64,000 nucleotides of DNA, taken from assembly GCA_021234155.1 (NCBI GenBank), contig JAJEKV010000102.1, positions 2,784,456-2,848,455 of the forward strand, in the 5' to 3' direction. The notes beneath the pieces were generated by a model. The model did not search any database and was not told where the DNA came from. It saw only the letters and a list, made by a program, of their open reading frames with translations. Source of the DNA: Isoetes taiwanensis (Eukaryota; Streptophyta; Lycopodiopsida; Isoetales; Isoetaceae). Each line of letters starts with the position of its first letter. Position 1 is the first letter of the stretch. Below, in pieces: positions 1 to 12,989 of this stretch. The translations under genes and the position numbers were made by a program.

Positions 1-1717
1 CTAGTATCTATCAGATTAAAAAACTAGGCAGTTGTACGCTTGCTTTGTAGGCAAAATATTTGTGGCATTGTTCCAGATCCACAAGCATTAAGATTTCACC
101 AACAAAATGGCATGACAAATCCTATGGTCTCGATTATAAAACCAAGGTATGCAACTCATGCATGGCTGCTATGTTCCTCCCCGCCTTTCCGGAAATCAAG
201 TTCGGCTTCACTTCACGCTAACTCTGTCGAAAATTAAATTTCTCCAACATTAAATCCATCGAGAAACAGAGCAGCGAACTCTGTCAAAAGGGTTTCGGTG
301 CTTATCGACAATATCACTACACTTGAAAATCGAGATTTCCCATTGAAATCTGAGTTTGAATCAAGAAATATTCTACAGAGATGACATGATCTTTGCAAAT
401 CTTCTCCGCACTAGCTCACCGGACAACTGCTTCAGGAAGCTCTGTTATTAACATTTTGCCACAAAATTGCCATGCCATTCGCACAATAAACATATAATTC
501 TTACAAAACCATGGCCTCTGTGCTAAACCAGACTGCCTGAGTGGATTCTGGGCTACTGCCCTAACTAATCCTGTGCTGAAATCCAAGATTTTGTACTTTG
601 AATTCAAGATTTTGATCCTGGGCGGGATCAACCCTCTTCCAGTATCAATCCTCTTCCTCGATAGTCATAGCAACCAGATCCTCAAACCTCACTTTTATCC
701 TTCTATCCTCAAACCATGCATAGAAACAAAAAAAAAAACACATGTCCAGAGCCGATTTTGGAATGCTACCTTCACCGGCCAACAAGCAGCTCAAATCAGT
801 TAAAAAATACGGTTTGAATACGTTTTTTCGTACAATACAAGAGGGCAAATCTTGGCCCAACCATGCCTGAAATACCTCCCGCAAATACCAAACGCAAATA
901 TTGAAGGTTTATAACATTACGTCCAGGCATAATTACCAGGAATGCCGTTCCAAACATGCCCCCGTTCTAGAGTGCGTTTCCTATGGTTCTACATTCTGAG
1001 AATGCCAAATTCCAAGTCTAGATAGCTTGTTACTGGAACGACGTTTCCCATTTTTGGGAACGACGTTCCTAGTAAGTTCTTAAAAAAAGTAAGAAAATCA
1101 ATGGTTTATTGTTCATTTTTTGGGTTGCCCTTAGGGGGGCAAACCCTCGCTTATGTGGGTTTGTGGCATATCCTAAGCATATGCTAGAATATACCTAGGA
1201 TTTGTTGGCGACTGCTCCAAACCCATTGTTCCCTGTAAACTGGCGGTCTCGTGTGTTCTGGATCGCTGATGTTCCAACCGTATAACTAGCAGGGCAGATC
1301 GTCTTCTGAAACAAAACTGGAGCCCAGTTATGATAGTAAGGAATGCGGGGCAAGATATGATGCACATTCTCAGCTTCAAGCCGACCATAAACTTTGCAAT
1401 CGTTTTGCCTTTGAATTTGTGGTGATGGCGGAATCAAGGCATGAATGATGTGGCTATATGGACGACCTTTCTCATTTCGTCCTATTCTGCTCATAAGACA
1501 CATTTCTCTAGGAGGTTAATTCAAAACTGTCAGAATTAAATTCTCAAGCTTGCTTATTAATGTTATTGTTCTACATTATCTTTGTCTCATAAAAGATGTC
1601 CCCTGACAAAATGCTTTCAAATCGGCTATATGAACATTGTCATTCGAAAGTAAATGACTCCGGATCTTTTGGCATGGCTGTTCCTTATGGAAATAATGTG
1701 GCGTCTTTAATTTGCAG
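1..1717. other. no gene recognised (5' flank of the reductase fragment)
   Basis: I see no convincing exon here. The FMN-binding exons that should precede the reductase exons at 1,718 are not recognisable, so they lie outside the window or are lost. Short reading frames on both strands lack family motifs. A T/A-rich stretch with a poly-A run lies near 730-740, and an inverted pair of GGAACG-like words lies near 1,036-1,070. Confidence 0.5.
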
Positions 1718-2678
1718 GTTGCTATAACAATTGGCAAGGCCTTCGAGAAGCAAGATATCAGTTATATAGTGAAGATGAGTTGAGATGTTTTTTCAAGGCT
1801 AAATTGGTTCCATTAGGTGCCAAGAGGCTTGTACCCTGCGGACTTGGGGACGATGACCAATGCATTGAAGATGACTTTTCTAACTGGTATTATCATGGCT
1901 AATACGCATTAATCTTTAGTTTCAGAATGGATGCTTATAGTCATTGTCCAGGCGAGAACAATTGTGGCCAGAATTGGATGCTTTGTTACGCAATGTGAAT
2001 GATGAGCCAATTACTGCTTATACAGAAACTATTTCTCAATACCGTATTGTGCTGCATGAAGAATGCACGGAGAGGTTTGAAGGAAAAGATGAGCATAGAG
2101 AAACCACACATGACATAAGTCATCCTTGCAGGTAATTTCCAAGTCTTTGCAGTTCTCATATGTCTCTGTCAAAGAGGCGACTAACATTTGCTGCTACAGA
2201 GTCCCTGTTAGAGTCCGAAGAGAACATTCTAACCAGTCCGATCGATCTTGTACCCATTTAGAATTCGACATTTCTAACGCAAGCGTAAAGTAAGAGGCTT
2301 AGATTTTGCGCATGCTCCTTTTTTGAAATGTATGGTTTCACTTCTAACTCCTGATCGATGCTATGCCATTTATTCAGATATACAACAGGAGACCATGTTG
2401 GAGTGTTTGCCAAAAACCATGTTGAAGTGGTTGAAGATGCAGCGAAGCTTCTCGGTCATTCTCTTAATATTTTCTCTTCATTGTGATGCAGAAGATGGGT
2501 GTCCATTAACAGGCAGCAGTTCTCGGTCATTCTCTTAATATTTTCTCTTCATTGTGATGCAGAAGATGGGTGTCCATTAACAGGCAGCAGTAACTCCCTC
2601 CTTCCTCCCTTTCCTGGCCTTTGTACCCTTCAAACAGCCTTGTCCTACTATACTGACTTGCTAAGTCCTCCATGTAAG
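1718..2678 (+). pseudogene. CPR: NADPH-cytochrome P450 reductase, central exons (fragment, probably a pseudogene)
   Basis: Five exon-like blocks read in consistent phase as the middle of a plant NADPH-cytochrome P450 reductase, the ER-anchored diflavin enzyme that passes electrons from NADPH through FAD and FMN to P450s. Blocks: 1,718-1,754; 1,817-1,886 ([21 protein letters not shown], the end of the flavodoxin-like domain); 1,952-2,131 (WREQLWPELDALLR); 2,200-2,289 (SDRSCTHLEFDIS); 2,378-2,678 ([13 protein letters not shown], then [14 protein letters not shown] and LLPPFPGLCTLQTAL, start of the FAD-binding and linking region). Junctions are AG-acceptor and GT-donor, and codon phases match across them. 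The exception is the first donor (1,755), which reads AT instead of GT. The last block contains a 71-bp tandem duplication and a frameshift near 2,470, so it cannot be translated through. No FMN-domain exons lie upstream and no NADPH-binding exons downstream. The family call is firm. Pseudogene versus assembly error is not settled. Confidence 0.85.
2450..2592 (+). repeat. 71-bp tandem duplication inside a reductase exon
   Basis: The segment from CTCGGTCATTCTCTT to GGCAGCAGT occurs twice head to tail, first copy from about 2,450 and second from about 2,521, essentially identical. Its period of 71 is not a multiple of three, so it shifts the frame of the reductase exon. Near-perfect identity means a very recent event or an assembly artefact. 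Confidence 0.9.
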
Positions 2679-3979
2679 GTATGCATTATGCTTCTCTGCA
2701 TTGACAATGGGGCAGCTACTATAGCAATAATGTGTTTGTCAAAGCAGAATCAGAATTTCAAGAGTTTTGCATAAGCGCCAGCCTTTTCCAAGCCTTCAAA
2801 AGAATTGGGAACCATCATGTTTGCAATGTGATTTCACAGTAAAGAGGCCGCAGATTTTGAAGCTAGGAAAGCCTTTTAGAGTTGCTTGTATCCTTGGGGA
2901 AGATGCAGCAGAGCAATAGATGCAGAATTGTAAGGATAGATTCGATGATCTCCTTTAGTTTTCAGAAATCTTACTCATATGACGGCTACTTATGGCTACT
3001 TTCCATGAATGAAAGCTCAAAAGGAAGGATTTTGAAAGGAAAAGAAATGCATGCGACTCAATACATGACTTGGATGTGAGGAAATCGCAGGTCCAATCTT
3101 TGCTGGTTTACGCAATGGTGTTTTCCATTCTTACAATTTATATATGCTAGTTTTCAATTTCATTTCAAGCACCAATATAACTTCTGGAGCCAAGACTGAA
3201 TACGTTTTTCCTTCCTGACAGTTATTTTCAATTTCATTTCAAGCACTAATTTCATTTCATTAGCCGTGATCAACGAGCTTAAAACGAAATCCATTTGTTT
3301 GGCGGGTCCGAGGGTCCAAGCGATTCGGGGAACGTTGATCCAATTGCTTACCCAAAACCAAAATCGAAAAACAAAAATGCAAATGTCTTCAAACCTAAAC
3401 CCTTCAGATTTTAAAGGCACAAATTACAGAGTTGGAGAGTAAGCTAGCATCTTTTGGTAGCAGAAACCACAAAGGGCAAATGAAACTTCACCAAGCTGAA
3501 GTTTCACTGCAGCAAAACAGAGCAAGAAAATACGGGCCAAAAATCAAGATATCAGGTTTGCAAGAGGTAGAAGGAGAAGATTTGACAATCAACATTAGGC
3601 GATTTTTCTCGTGAGACAATGCGTCTTCACGACCCACTTCATGTGTCATCACGAAGAGTGGGAAAACTAGTACATACTCTCGCTTCCCACCCTAGTGAAA
3701 TTCCGGACAAAAAGAAGCTAGAGATAGAGTCCCCGCATAATAGAAATGTGTGCTTAAGGGAGAGAAGATCTGGATGGGGACCTTACCTAAGCCCGCCTAG
3801 AACTACGAAAGCTTGAATGGGCAAAAGTAAAAGAGGCCGATAAAAGGATTAGTTGCATATCCGGACCAAGCAAAAAGCCATCATCTAAACAGAAACACAA
3901 TTTACTGCAAGGGCCTTGAGAATTAGTCTATGAATGCGATGGACTATCTCAGAAAAATAAATGCAAACACCGAAATTTG
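2679..3979. other. no gene recognised between the reductase fragment and LINE A
   Basis: The stretch begins with a good splice donor (AAG/GTATGC at 2,676-2,684), but I cannot identify a following reductase exon. Short open frames at 3,160-3,420 (-) and 3,432-3,816 (+) show no known motif. A repeated word (TTTTCAATTTCATTTCAAGCAC) occurs at about 3,150 and 3,224. Confidence 0.4.
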
Positions 3980-6900
3980 GCGACACAAGATCTAATGCCT
4001 TCATGAGACATGGATCACCTGGCCGATCTCTCGACATACCACAGTTATGTACTGCTAGCTCAAGTCCGAATGAGAAAGTAAATAGAGTTATGGTTTTGGA
4101 GGCATAGCCTTGTACAAGAAGGAAGGATACATCATATGATTTTTATCTTGAGGCAAGACCTGCTAAACTGTCACATTTGGTTTCGATGTTAATGGGCGTG
4201 GTTTTGGGCACCATAGCTAGCTATCCTGAAGGATACATCCTTATGATTTTTGAGATCGAGGCAAGACCAAGCAACTTGATACACATTTGGTTTTGGCGGG
4301 TTAATGGAAGCTGACCACTAATTTTTTCTTTGCTTTATACTTTCTCAGAAAGTACCAACATACTTGGCATAATCTAGTGGAGAACCCATACGGAAATTTG
4401 TGCTTTCGGATATTCTTGAATATACTCATCCCAAGGGATATATATATTTATAGTAGGTAACTTCAATACTGGCAACCCGACAAGCAATATCTTTGAGGAT
4501 GTCGGCAAATGTATGCCGATGAAACCTGAACCATACATATGATAGATTTTTGAGGATATATAATATCAATGAAAAATGGGGTCACAAATTTGCTTGAATT
4601 AAGCACCACACACGCCAACTGAAAATATCAATGGAATAAAGCTTTTCCCACAATCCGAGAGAATGACTTAGGAATCTGGCGGAGGCTGACACCATTGACT
4701 ATCTTTGGCGGGCAAAGACCTTATTTGATTTCCATGTGGGAGGCGAGCTACATGAGTCGGATCATGCCTGCATGCCGCCTCAAAGCTTTGCCAAGCTAGA
4801 AGTCTCTGCAACCAGCTTTCATCCTGGTTTAAAAATCAGCTATAAACACCATGGAAGCATGGGGAAAAGCATAGAAGAGCTGTAGGTGCTGCAGTCGGGG
4901 GATTTGGAGGCGATGCAAGAAACTTTAGGGCTCCCTATTTGCGGCGGGGAAGAACGGGCTCCTGAAAGAAATTCACAACGGGTAAGCCTTGCAATTCATG
5001 GTGCGGGGATTCGGGAATGTCGAGGATGCTAGAAAAGAAAAGATTGCCACAAAATTGTATATGCAAGCCTAAATGGTACAAGCGAGTTCATTAGGAACAA
5101 AAACCGCGGCTTACCACTTTGCTCAAGGCAGTAGGAGACCTATCGAGAACAACTTAAAATCCCAAAAGTTTAGTGTATTGCCGGAACTGACCATACACAC
5201 AAAGCTGCTCTGAATACCGAGTCACTATTAAAACATGGACTATATATGAGATAGATGGTGAAAGCATGTAAATCTAGCCACAACATCACCTTTCGCATGT
5301 GAAGTTAAAGAATGCTTATCAAAGCATCAAATAATAATGAGAGCCTGCGGGATCACAGGATGGTTTTGTATATGGAGCTTCTTAAATGGAGTGGAAGCGT
5401 AGCTACCCCTAAGGATACTTAATAATAAAACTGTTCGGAGCTACCGGTAAGTTGGAGAACAAATAGGATTACTAGATCATAAAGAGGAGACCAAAAGTTC
5501 GCGGGCAACTTCTGAGAACTATTTTAATGTGTGTTCTCTCAAAAATCTTAGCGCTTGTTAGAAGCAAAGTTGAGCTCATGAAACGAGCAAAGAATATTAA
5601 GCTCACACATTACCAGCCGAGGGTTTTAGGCTGAGAAGCAATACATTGGACCGTAATGGCAATGCTTTCAGGCGTTGATAGAAAGCCAAAGCTCAAAGCG
5701 CATCCACATTACATGGCACCTGGGCTAAAGGCATTCAGATCGTCTCCGCCAAAGAAGGAACTGGGTGACTGATTAGTGGAATGGGGTGCCCTGGAGCTAA
5801 GGGGAGAGTTATCACAGTGAAGTATTGATTCACGATAGCATGGGACTTAGAACCACGAAATGAAAGCACACCAGGGGTTGGCAAAGGGTGTCCCCTTTCC
5901 CAGGCTACGTTGAGGAGTTTTATAGATGAGTTAGAAGGTGGCTTATTTGGGATCTTTAGCGAGGAACAAAATTAGAGCACATACATAGTGCAACTTCTCC
6001 TATATGCGAACTTGATGTAGTCGCTGTACTAGTGAAGCGTACCGCAAGATCTTCAGTTAGGCGGGATTCGCGGCGAGATGAGTGTAAACCTCACCGAAAT
6101 CCGGGGTCATGGTTTCAGCGGGACAAAGGCGACTTTGTTTACCGCATATACTAAGGAAGTTACGGTTGACTCATAAATATCTAGGACTTGACATTGCATC
6201 CAATTACAGTTGGAAGAAGCGCATAAATAAAGAGTCTGGTAAAGCGACATTATTTAGCATGATGGCGAAGTGTAGAAAAGCCTCCCTGCTTGATTGGAAC
6301 TGAAGAAGATGCTGTTTCAAAACTCTTGTTGGGAACGGTTGTGTTTGTATGAATTGCTCAATTGGGGCCGAGGAAATCTGCTTCAAGAATGTGGAAACAA
6401 ATAGAGGTCAGGAGACATATATAAAGGAGGAACTTGGGATAAGATCCTACAGAGACTCCGTGCATATAACTCTAGCGAGGCCCGGTGTATTCCGCTTGAG
6501 TTAAGAGGGCTTTCATGCTATAAATTTCTATAATAGGGTTAAAGCACAAAGTCCAGAATAGGTTGTCACATCATGATGGAAAGCTTCAGTAGCAAAGGAA
6601 AGGTACGGCGACGTAGAACGGTAAGTGGGGTCTAGAGCTCTTCATAATACTTGAGAGAAAAGATAAGTCCATTTTAAGAAAGGATAGCATTGGAGAAAAT
6701 TGAACGATCGGGGAAAGAGAAATACTGCTTGATCACAAGGCGGATGTTAATTACATGAGAGGTATCTGAAAACCACTTATATTTAAAGAACTAACTTATC
6801 CATGACACAAAGGAAACTATAGCAGGGTATAGAGCCGAGATTTTTAATCTGAAATAGAAAGCAGTGAGATGGTGGCCGAAAATACCGGTGAGAAACCGTG

Positions 6901-7140
6901 CATTGTAGAATATGCAAGACGGGATGTATTGTTGAAAACGAAAATCACCCCTTTCATACATTGTTCCAGAATATGCAGAGATGTGCTGGGCACACAATTT
7001 TGGCATCGGTAGAGGATTTCTCTTCACTATTACATATACCACCAATGGCCGGGACCATATAAAGGAGCGATTGGATACACAGATTCGGGGTTTGCGGTGA
7101 TGGAATCCGCTCCTGCTTTAGGTAGGCGGGCCCCATTTTT
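3980..7140 (+). mobile_element. LINE A, decayed non-LTR retrotransposon (endonuclease and reverse transcriptase remains)
   Basis: Scattered reading frames on the plus strand match a LINE ORF2 in the right order. Apurinic endonuclease-type remains come first: FGGIALYKKEGY near 4,096, WFRR near 4,290, FIVGNFNTGN near 4,440-4,475 (the catalytic GDFN-like motif), IDYLWRAK near 4,696, and a SDHA motif near 4,756. The end of the reverse transcriptase follows: THKYLGLDIASNYSWKKRIN at about 6,166-6,225, then an FKTLVG-like block near 6,316. The latter resembles the KYLGIEF and LFKTLVEP blocks of LINE C at 59 kb. Stops and frameshifts are dense throughout. The 5' and 3' borders are estimates, because no clear tail or target-site duplication is visible. 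Confidence 0.7.
4122..4330 (+). repeat. approximately 107-bp diverged tandem duplication within LINE A
   Basis: GAAGGATACATC, GAGGCAAGACC, CACATTTGGTTT and GTTAATGG recur in the same order at offsets of 106-108 bp. It sits inside the endonuclease region and would disrupt it. Confidence 0.65.
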
Positions 7141-10100
7141 CTATTCCCAGCAGTTATATTTGTGGATTACTCTCACATCTGTATATTTACAAATGCTTAT
7201 ACCAGGCTGACTCGTGGAGTGCACACTTAGGTATTTCTCAAAACGCTAAGGTGTTGAGTCTTATGGTCATTAACTTTTCGGTCGATGGTTGCAAATTTAG
7301 GTATGTCACATACAACATTTAGCATTGCTCGGATTAGCATGCTGCTTGTCTCTATATGTTTTGATTGTTTTCTTTTCTTGCTCCATTGCAAGCTTGGGTT
7401 GGTTGCCATGTACTCTTGAATTTTAGACAGGCAATAGAACATATCCCAATATTTCTTCATTTTAAATTTTGCATGACGCTATAGCATTTTATATTTTACT
7501 TTTCTTTTACGGCCTTTGCAACTCCAACAACTGGCCTTCAATGGAGTGTACTTTATTGCCAAACCTCACTTAGAACAAAGTTCAAACAAACAAGCTTTGA
7601 TAAAACTTTTTGAGGACTCGATGCGATATATGTTTGATTTTTGTCCTAATGATAACTTCGTGTGTATCTTAAAAGTAAGTTCCCTCCTAAGTTCTTTTGG
7701 TGTTGTTCTTTGGTTTTCAGCGCAAGCTTTAAATCACCAATTAAATTGCCAGTCGACTTACGGTTTAGTCATTGTGTCTATACTTTATGCTCGTTGCTAA
7801 CATAAAATATTTTGATGGTAAAATTTGTTATGGTATATCTGGTTTGTGCAGGGCCAGTAGGAACCACAGGTAGCAAAATTTACTTGCCTTTTCTCACGGC
7901 ACACTCAAGATAAGTGTGACATGTTCCAAAAGCGATTAATCTCTTGAGAAGGTAATCAGGCATGCGCATTGTTTCAAACATTGGAAGACGGTAAGCTTTT
8001 GGGATATGTAAGCACATAATGTCTATCTTGTACATAAAATTTGAGTCACAATGCCCAGGTCGTGAGAAGTCATTCTTGAGATAACTCATTATTGGTATAC
8101 AACTTAATAGCTGCAGTTACTCTAGGTTATGTGAAGCTCATAATAATATTCAATGGTTTATTTCACGGGAGTAAAATACTGTGAAGATATGCACAATATC
8201 TAATGCTAAAGTCGACGTGAAGTGTTTTTCAACTATGTGAGTGCTATATGTAAAATATAATTGCAATTTATTTAATTTTGCTGCTTCGATTTATCACGGC
8301 GGTGAGTGTGAAAGGTCTAGCTTATCCACAAAACCTATTTCAAATGTACAGAGATAGTTTTGCATAATCAATCCTTCAACTATGTAACTTTGGGGCATTC
8401 TTTATTACAAACAACATTTTACTACGACATTTGGGGAAAAGGGAAATTGTACTCAACCTACTAAAGTCAAGCTCTATGAAAGTTGTGCCTAAAGAGTAGA
8501 TGCATGAAGATTTTTTATCAACTTGTATTGGATGCAACATCAAAATGTATAGCTTGATTCTTTCTTGGGTGTCCCGAGATATTCTTTGCCATTTCTTTTA
8601 AATGCTTGGAGGGAGGCATGATATGGATTTTTGAGCTTCTTCCTTCACTCCACATATGCTTAGAGTGGTAATTGATTGGATGGAATTTTCCTTTATATAT
8701 TGGTAATGAAAAAATTATATAGAAGACTAATGCTTGGTGCCCAACGTTGCTAGGCATAATTTTTTGAAACTTTGTAAATCTTTGCGAACTTGTGCCTTTT
8801 TGCATATATATGGTAACCGGGCCTTTGGATCATTTTGGGGCTGTAAGAGTAACCAGGTTGTATATATCAAGGGATGATGACTTACTATGGTATGATGTGA
8901 AAACTACTAACTAACTAACTAACTAACATGTGGTCTTCAAATAAAAAAGTTGCTAGTACTTCAAGATTTATAGGATTCATGCCAGCTGTTTCATCATGTC
9001 TCTCCCCAAAATGAAAAATCATTTTATTCTTATGTTATATATTCCATAAGAGTTACGTTGACATGTCGGCTTGAAATGTAGATGTTGTGCCTAATCTCTC
9101 CATGGCACATGGTTCAATATGGTAGAGTTGTTATTGACTACATATTGGATTTGACAAATATAACCATGGGACTTGTTGATTGTTAATTTGGACATAGCGA
9201 AAACTCAAAGCTGGAGCGGGGAGTTCAACATTGTTAGACGCAAATTACCAAAATCATGAGAACTTTGTGCCCCGATATTTTTCTCCACTAGCAATCTCTT
9301 GCATCAACATTTTTCTCACTAACAGTTCCATGCATCCCATAACAATGCACATAATAAGATGGATGTCATGGCCTGATGCATTATAACTTGGAAGTAGCGC
9401 CCTAACGTTATTCCAAATGGCACCTCTATTCTATTCTATCTACGTATTGTAGCTATCATACCATATATAAGCGATTAATACTTTCACATTCTTAAAAATA
9501 GGGAAAAGAATTTTGAAATTTGAAACCTGACCACAGCATGGCTTCTTGTCTGCTTCTATTGAATTTCCAAATCAAAATAAGTAAGAAAAATCTCTAGGAA
9601 TCCCTTAACGTATTGATAGTGATAGGAGGCGATCGGGGTGCATATCTCTCCACGTTTTAATCTGTAGAATCTTATCGATGTGGTGCTGGCACCTTCAGTT
9701 AATCCCTTGCTTCCCTTGAAGGCGTTGCTTTGGGTGGGCTCAGCCCTTCATGATTTATTATCCGATTATTATTGTGTGAAGTTCTTATGCCTTTGAATAT
9801 ATCAGAAACTCCATCGAATGCAAATCCTCACTCACTCTGCAAATGCAAAGCGAGTTTGAGGAGCTCTTAAGCCAGTTTGAGGGAGCTCTTCTCTCCCATA
9901 GCAATGACTAATCTCCTCCCACTTTGACTATACCTCTGCATTTAGGGTATGACCCCTTAAAGGCCCCGGAGCTCTAGTTTTTCCTCTTCAAGAGCGTGTT
10001 TAAGCTTGCTTGAATGTGGCCGGAACCCGAATCCTTAGGTTATCTCTTTTACGCTGTACGGTTTGATTTTCTGTGGGTCTTTGCGGGTTCTTGATTTTTG

Positions 10101-12989
10101 ATGCTTAATGCTCGAATTACGATATGGGGGGTGGAATAAATGCGCAAAATCATACGCCATAATCGGTGACATCTTGAGCCATGGTGCATTCGCTTTGTGC
10201 TGTGAAGCCGGTCGAGGCCCCACCTTGGGTTTAGCATCACCATTACGAGGTTGGAGCTTGGTGCAACCAGGCCAGTATTTTGGTTCTTTGGGCTGGTGTC
10301 TTTAGTGAAGTTATTGTCTTTACTTAATCATGTTTTCTTGGTTTGAGCACCATTTGAAGCGAGAACTTGACCCCATCTTCTCCATGCCTTTTACCATGAG
10401 CTATGCATCATTTTGGTCGCATTTTCACAGCAGCCTGTGACTACTCCATTCGGTACTATAAGATTCTATTGATCCACAACTCTATTTGATGCGGAGTTCG
10501 CAAATCTGGGAGCCTAAAAGCGACAGCTTCATTTTATATTTCTTCTTGCAGGAAGTAATTTAGTGGCAAAGGGAAGCGGCGGTTCGGATTCTTTTCCGGA
10601 TTCGGATCTTGAGTCTTGGTGTCAAAACCGCCCGAGGTTCTATTGATATTTGTTTAATTGCCTTGAATCCTCCGGTTTTGTTATTTTTCTTTACTACAGA
10701 AGCATTTTTCGAGCTGAGGGCTTTACATTATGGGAAACTTGCATTTTGTGTGCATGTATGGATTGAGGCGTCATTTTGTTTATTCTTGGTGTTATTAGAA
10801 TATAAGGCAAAAAAAAGAATCTAAGGCGAAATTCTTTAGTTAGAGGAGAGATCCTTTGAGTAGGTAAGAATAATGTTTGTGAATAACATTGCCAATTTGT
10901 TTGGTTAACGGATAATCTCTTTCCATATTCCTTTCGAGGAAAGAATTTTTCATGCAGATGCAGGCGAGATGTTATACATAATCCGGATATTTCTTTCATG
11001 GCGATAATGGAAGTTTCAAAAGCTCTTGGCAAATTCTAAAGATCAATAAGCTTTTTTGCCTTTGCAATATGGTAGGAAGATAAGAAAGATTGAGAAAAGA
11101 TAAACTACAGGTTCATTTTGAGTATCATTTGGTGTGGCGAAGGAGGTTTGGTTTAATAATACATCAATTTAAATGGTGAGATTAGGATGTACTTGAAGTG
11201 CACAAGCACTTGTGACTACAATAAGTTTGTGCAGGAGTTATATTATGTTTCAAGAAGACTTGAGCATTACACATTACTAGAATTGGCGGGCACATGAAAC
11301 TTGCACAAGAACAATTATTGTAGCATATTAGTCTTGCAATCATATTTTATAAAAGAGTATTTTGAAGTCAAGTTAATTGATTATTTCTTATACATGGATT
11401 ACCAATGGAACGAATCGCGATCGTTATCTTGGCCCAGTTGTATTATAGTTTACTTGGTTCTTCTTATATGAAACTCATATTACTTATTTAGCGATTCATA
11501 TTATATATAGACACATTTACCACCATTATTTTGAAGCCTCATTCTCTCCACAAGGTAATTAGGTAGACAAAATTGGATTCCACCTCCTACTTAATATTCC
11601 CTTACTGGTCGGGACTAAAATGTTTTTAGGATTTAATGGTAAGAAGGGTAAGTGATCAAGAAGGCAAGCTTAGGGAAGATTGAGATGCGAGGATGTCATT
11701 TTCGCGGCCAAGGGAAGAAGCGTTCGGCGGCGGTAGCTAGGCCTGGCGTAAGTTCTTATGATGTAATTTAAGATAAATTCTTCGTTGTTCAATGTCTCCA
11801 AAGATGTAATGTTGCCAATAAGCAAGATAACTTGGGCAAAAGCATGCAATATAATAACAATTTAGTCTACACAATGTTTATGGTAGAAAGCTTAATGTTA
11901 TAACTTTCGTTGGTTTCATTCGCGGCAAATCTCAAAATTGGGTCTATCTGTAAGCAATGGAATATCATGTGATCAATCATATGCCATTTATGAATACAAT
12001 TACATCAGCCATCACAGGAATCTGAGATATGAACTATCTATCCTTGAGTCTTCATTATGGTGACTATGCAATCAAGTGTAAACCCATCAAAACGAATATA
12101 GCAATAATATATAATAACAACAACTATATTTTCTTATTAACTTTGGTTTTGTCATTCATGTCAAACGCATCAAAAACTCGTCGGTATAGTATGACCATGC
12201 ATGCCAAGATAAATTTGAACCTTATATGCATATATAATGCGTGCACTTTATTATTTAGTTGTGAGTGGGTCAGAATGTTGTCAATGTATTTCAAGTGAAA
12301 CACTTTTATGTTGGCAGGAGTTCTTATTTCGGCGAGGCATTAAATGGGTACATATGTATCCATAGTCAAGTCTTTTGCTTAGGTTTATGAAGAATTTGCC
12401 TTTTCCTATTAGATGGTTTCATATATAATTTATTGGAAAAATTCATGCGTTTTGTAATAATCATGTTTTTAGATTGCGGATCTTGCATATAGATATATTA
12501 CAACACATATATCTCCATGTAACTTTTAGCAACGTACTACTGATAAGTCAGCGTCACGGACCTTACTTTGGCATAGTGAAAATTTGTCCTTATGTCAATG
12601 GGCCCACAATCCACATCATTATTTACGGTGCAATAATAGGCCATGGAATGTTTCATGTGAAGGATGCAATTTCTTGAACATCATGTTAATCTAGCCCATT
12701 TTAGATTTAATAAGCGCCAATGCGATAAAAGATTAGAGAGTCACCAATGATTCACCGCGATGATGGCAATGTTGCTTCCTTGACATGTAAACATCTTCGA
12801 GCTTCTTGATACGCATGCCATTGATAGAAATGGAGTTATCGATTAAAAGCGGCCTTGAGGATCACAAATGCAACACCTCTCGTTTGTGCAATGTGATTTG
12901 TTCACATTATACTCAATTCAAAGTACTACAGCTTGTTTGTTCTACATGCATGTAACACGCCATCTATAATGTATAAAATGTCTTGATAA
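7141..12989. other. long AT-rich stretch without recognisable genes
   Basis: I find no family motif, RNA gene or terminal repeat here. The open frames are short and composition-driven. A (CTAA)n microsatellite lies at 8,906-8,927. The stretch separates LINE A from LINE B and may be old transposon or intergenic DNA. Confidence 0.4.
8906..8927 (+). repeat. (CTAA)n microsatellite
   Basis: About five consecutive CTAA units are visible. Confidence 0.9.

Noticed and set aside
1195..1503. Minus-strand frame with HHILPRIPYYHNW, reminiscent of the last histidine box of membrane desaturases
   Set aside because: Only about ten residues match, the other histidine boxes and the usual downstream sequence are missing, and the rest is unlike a desaturase.
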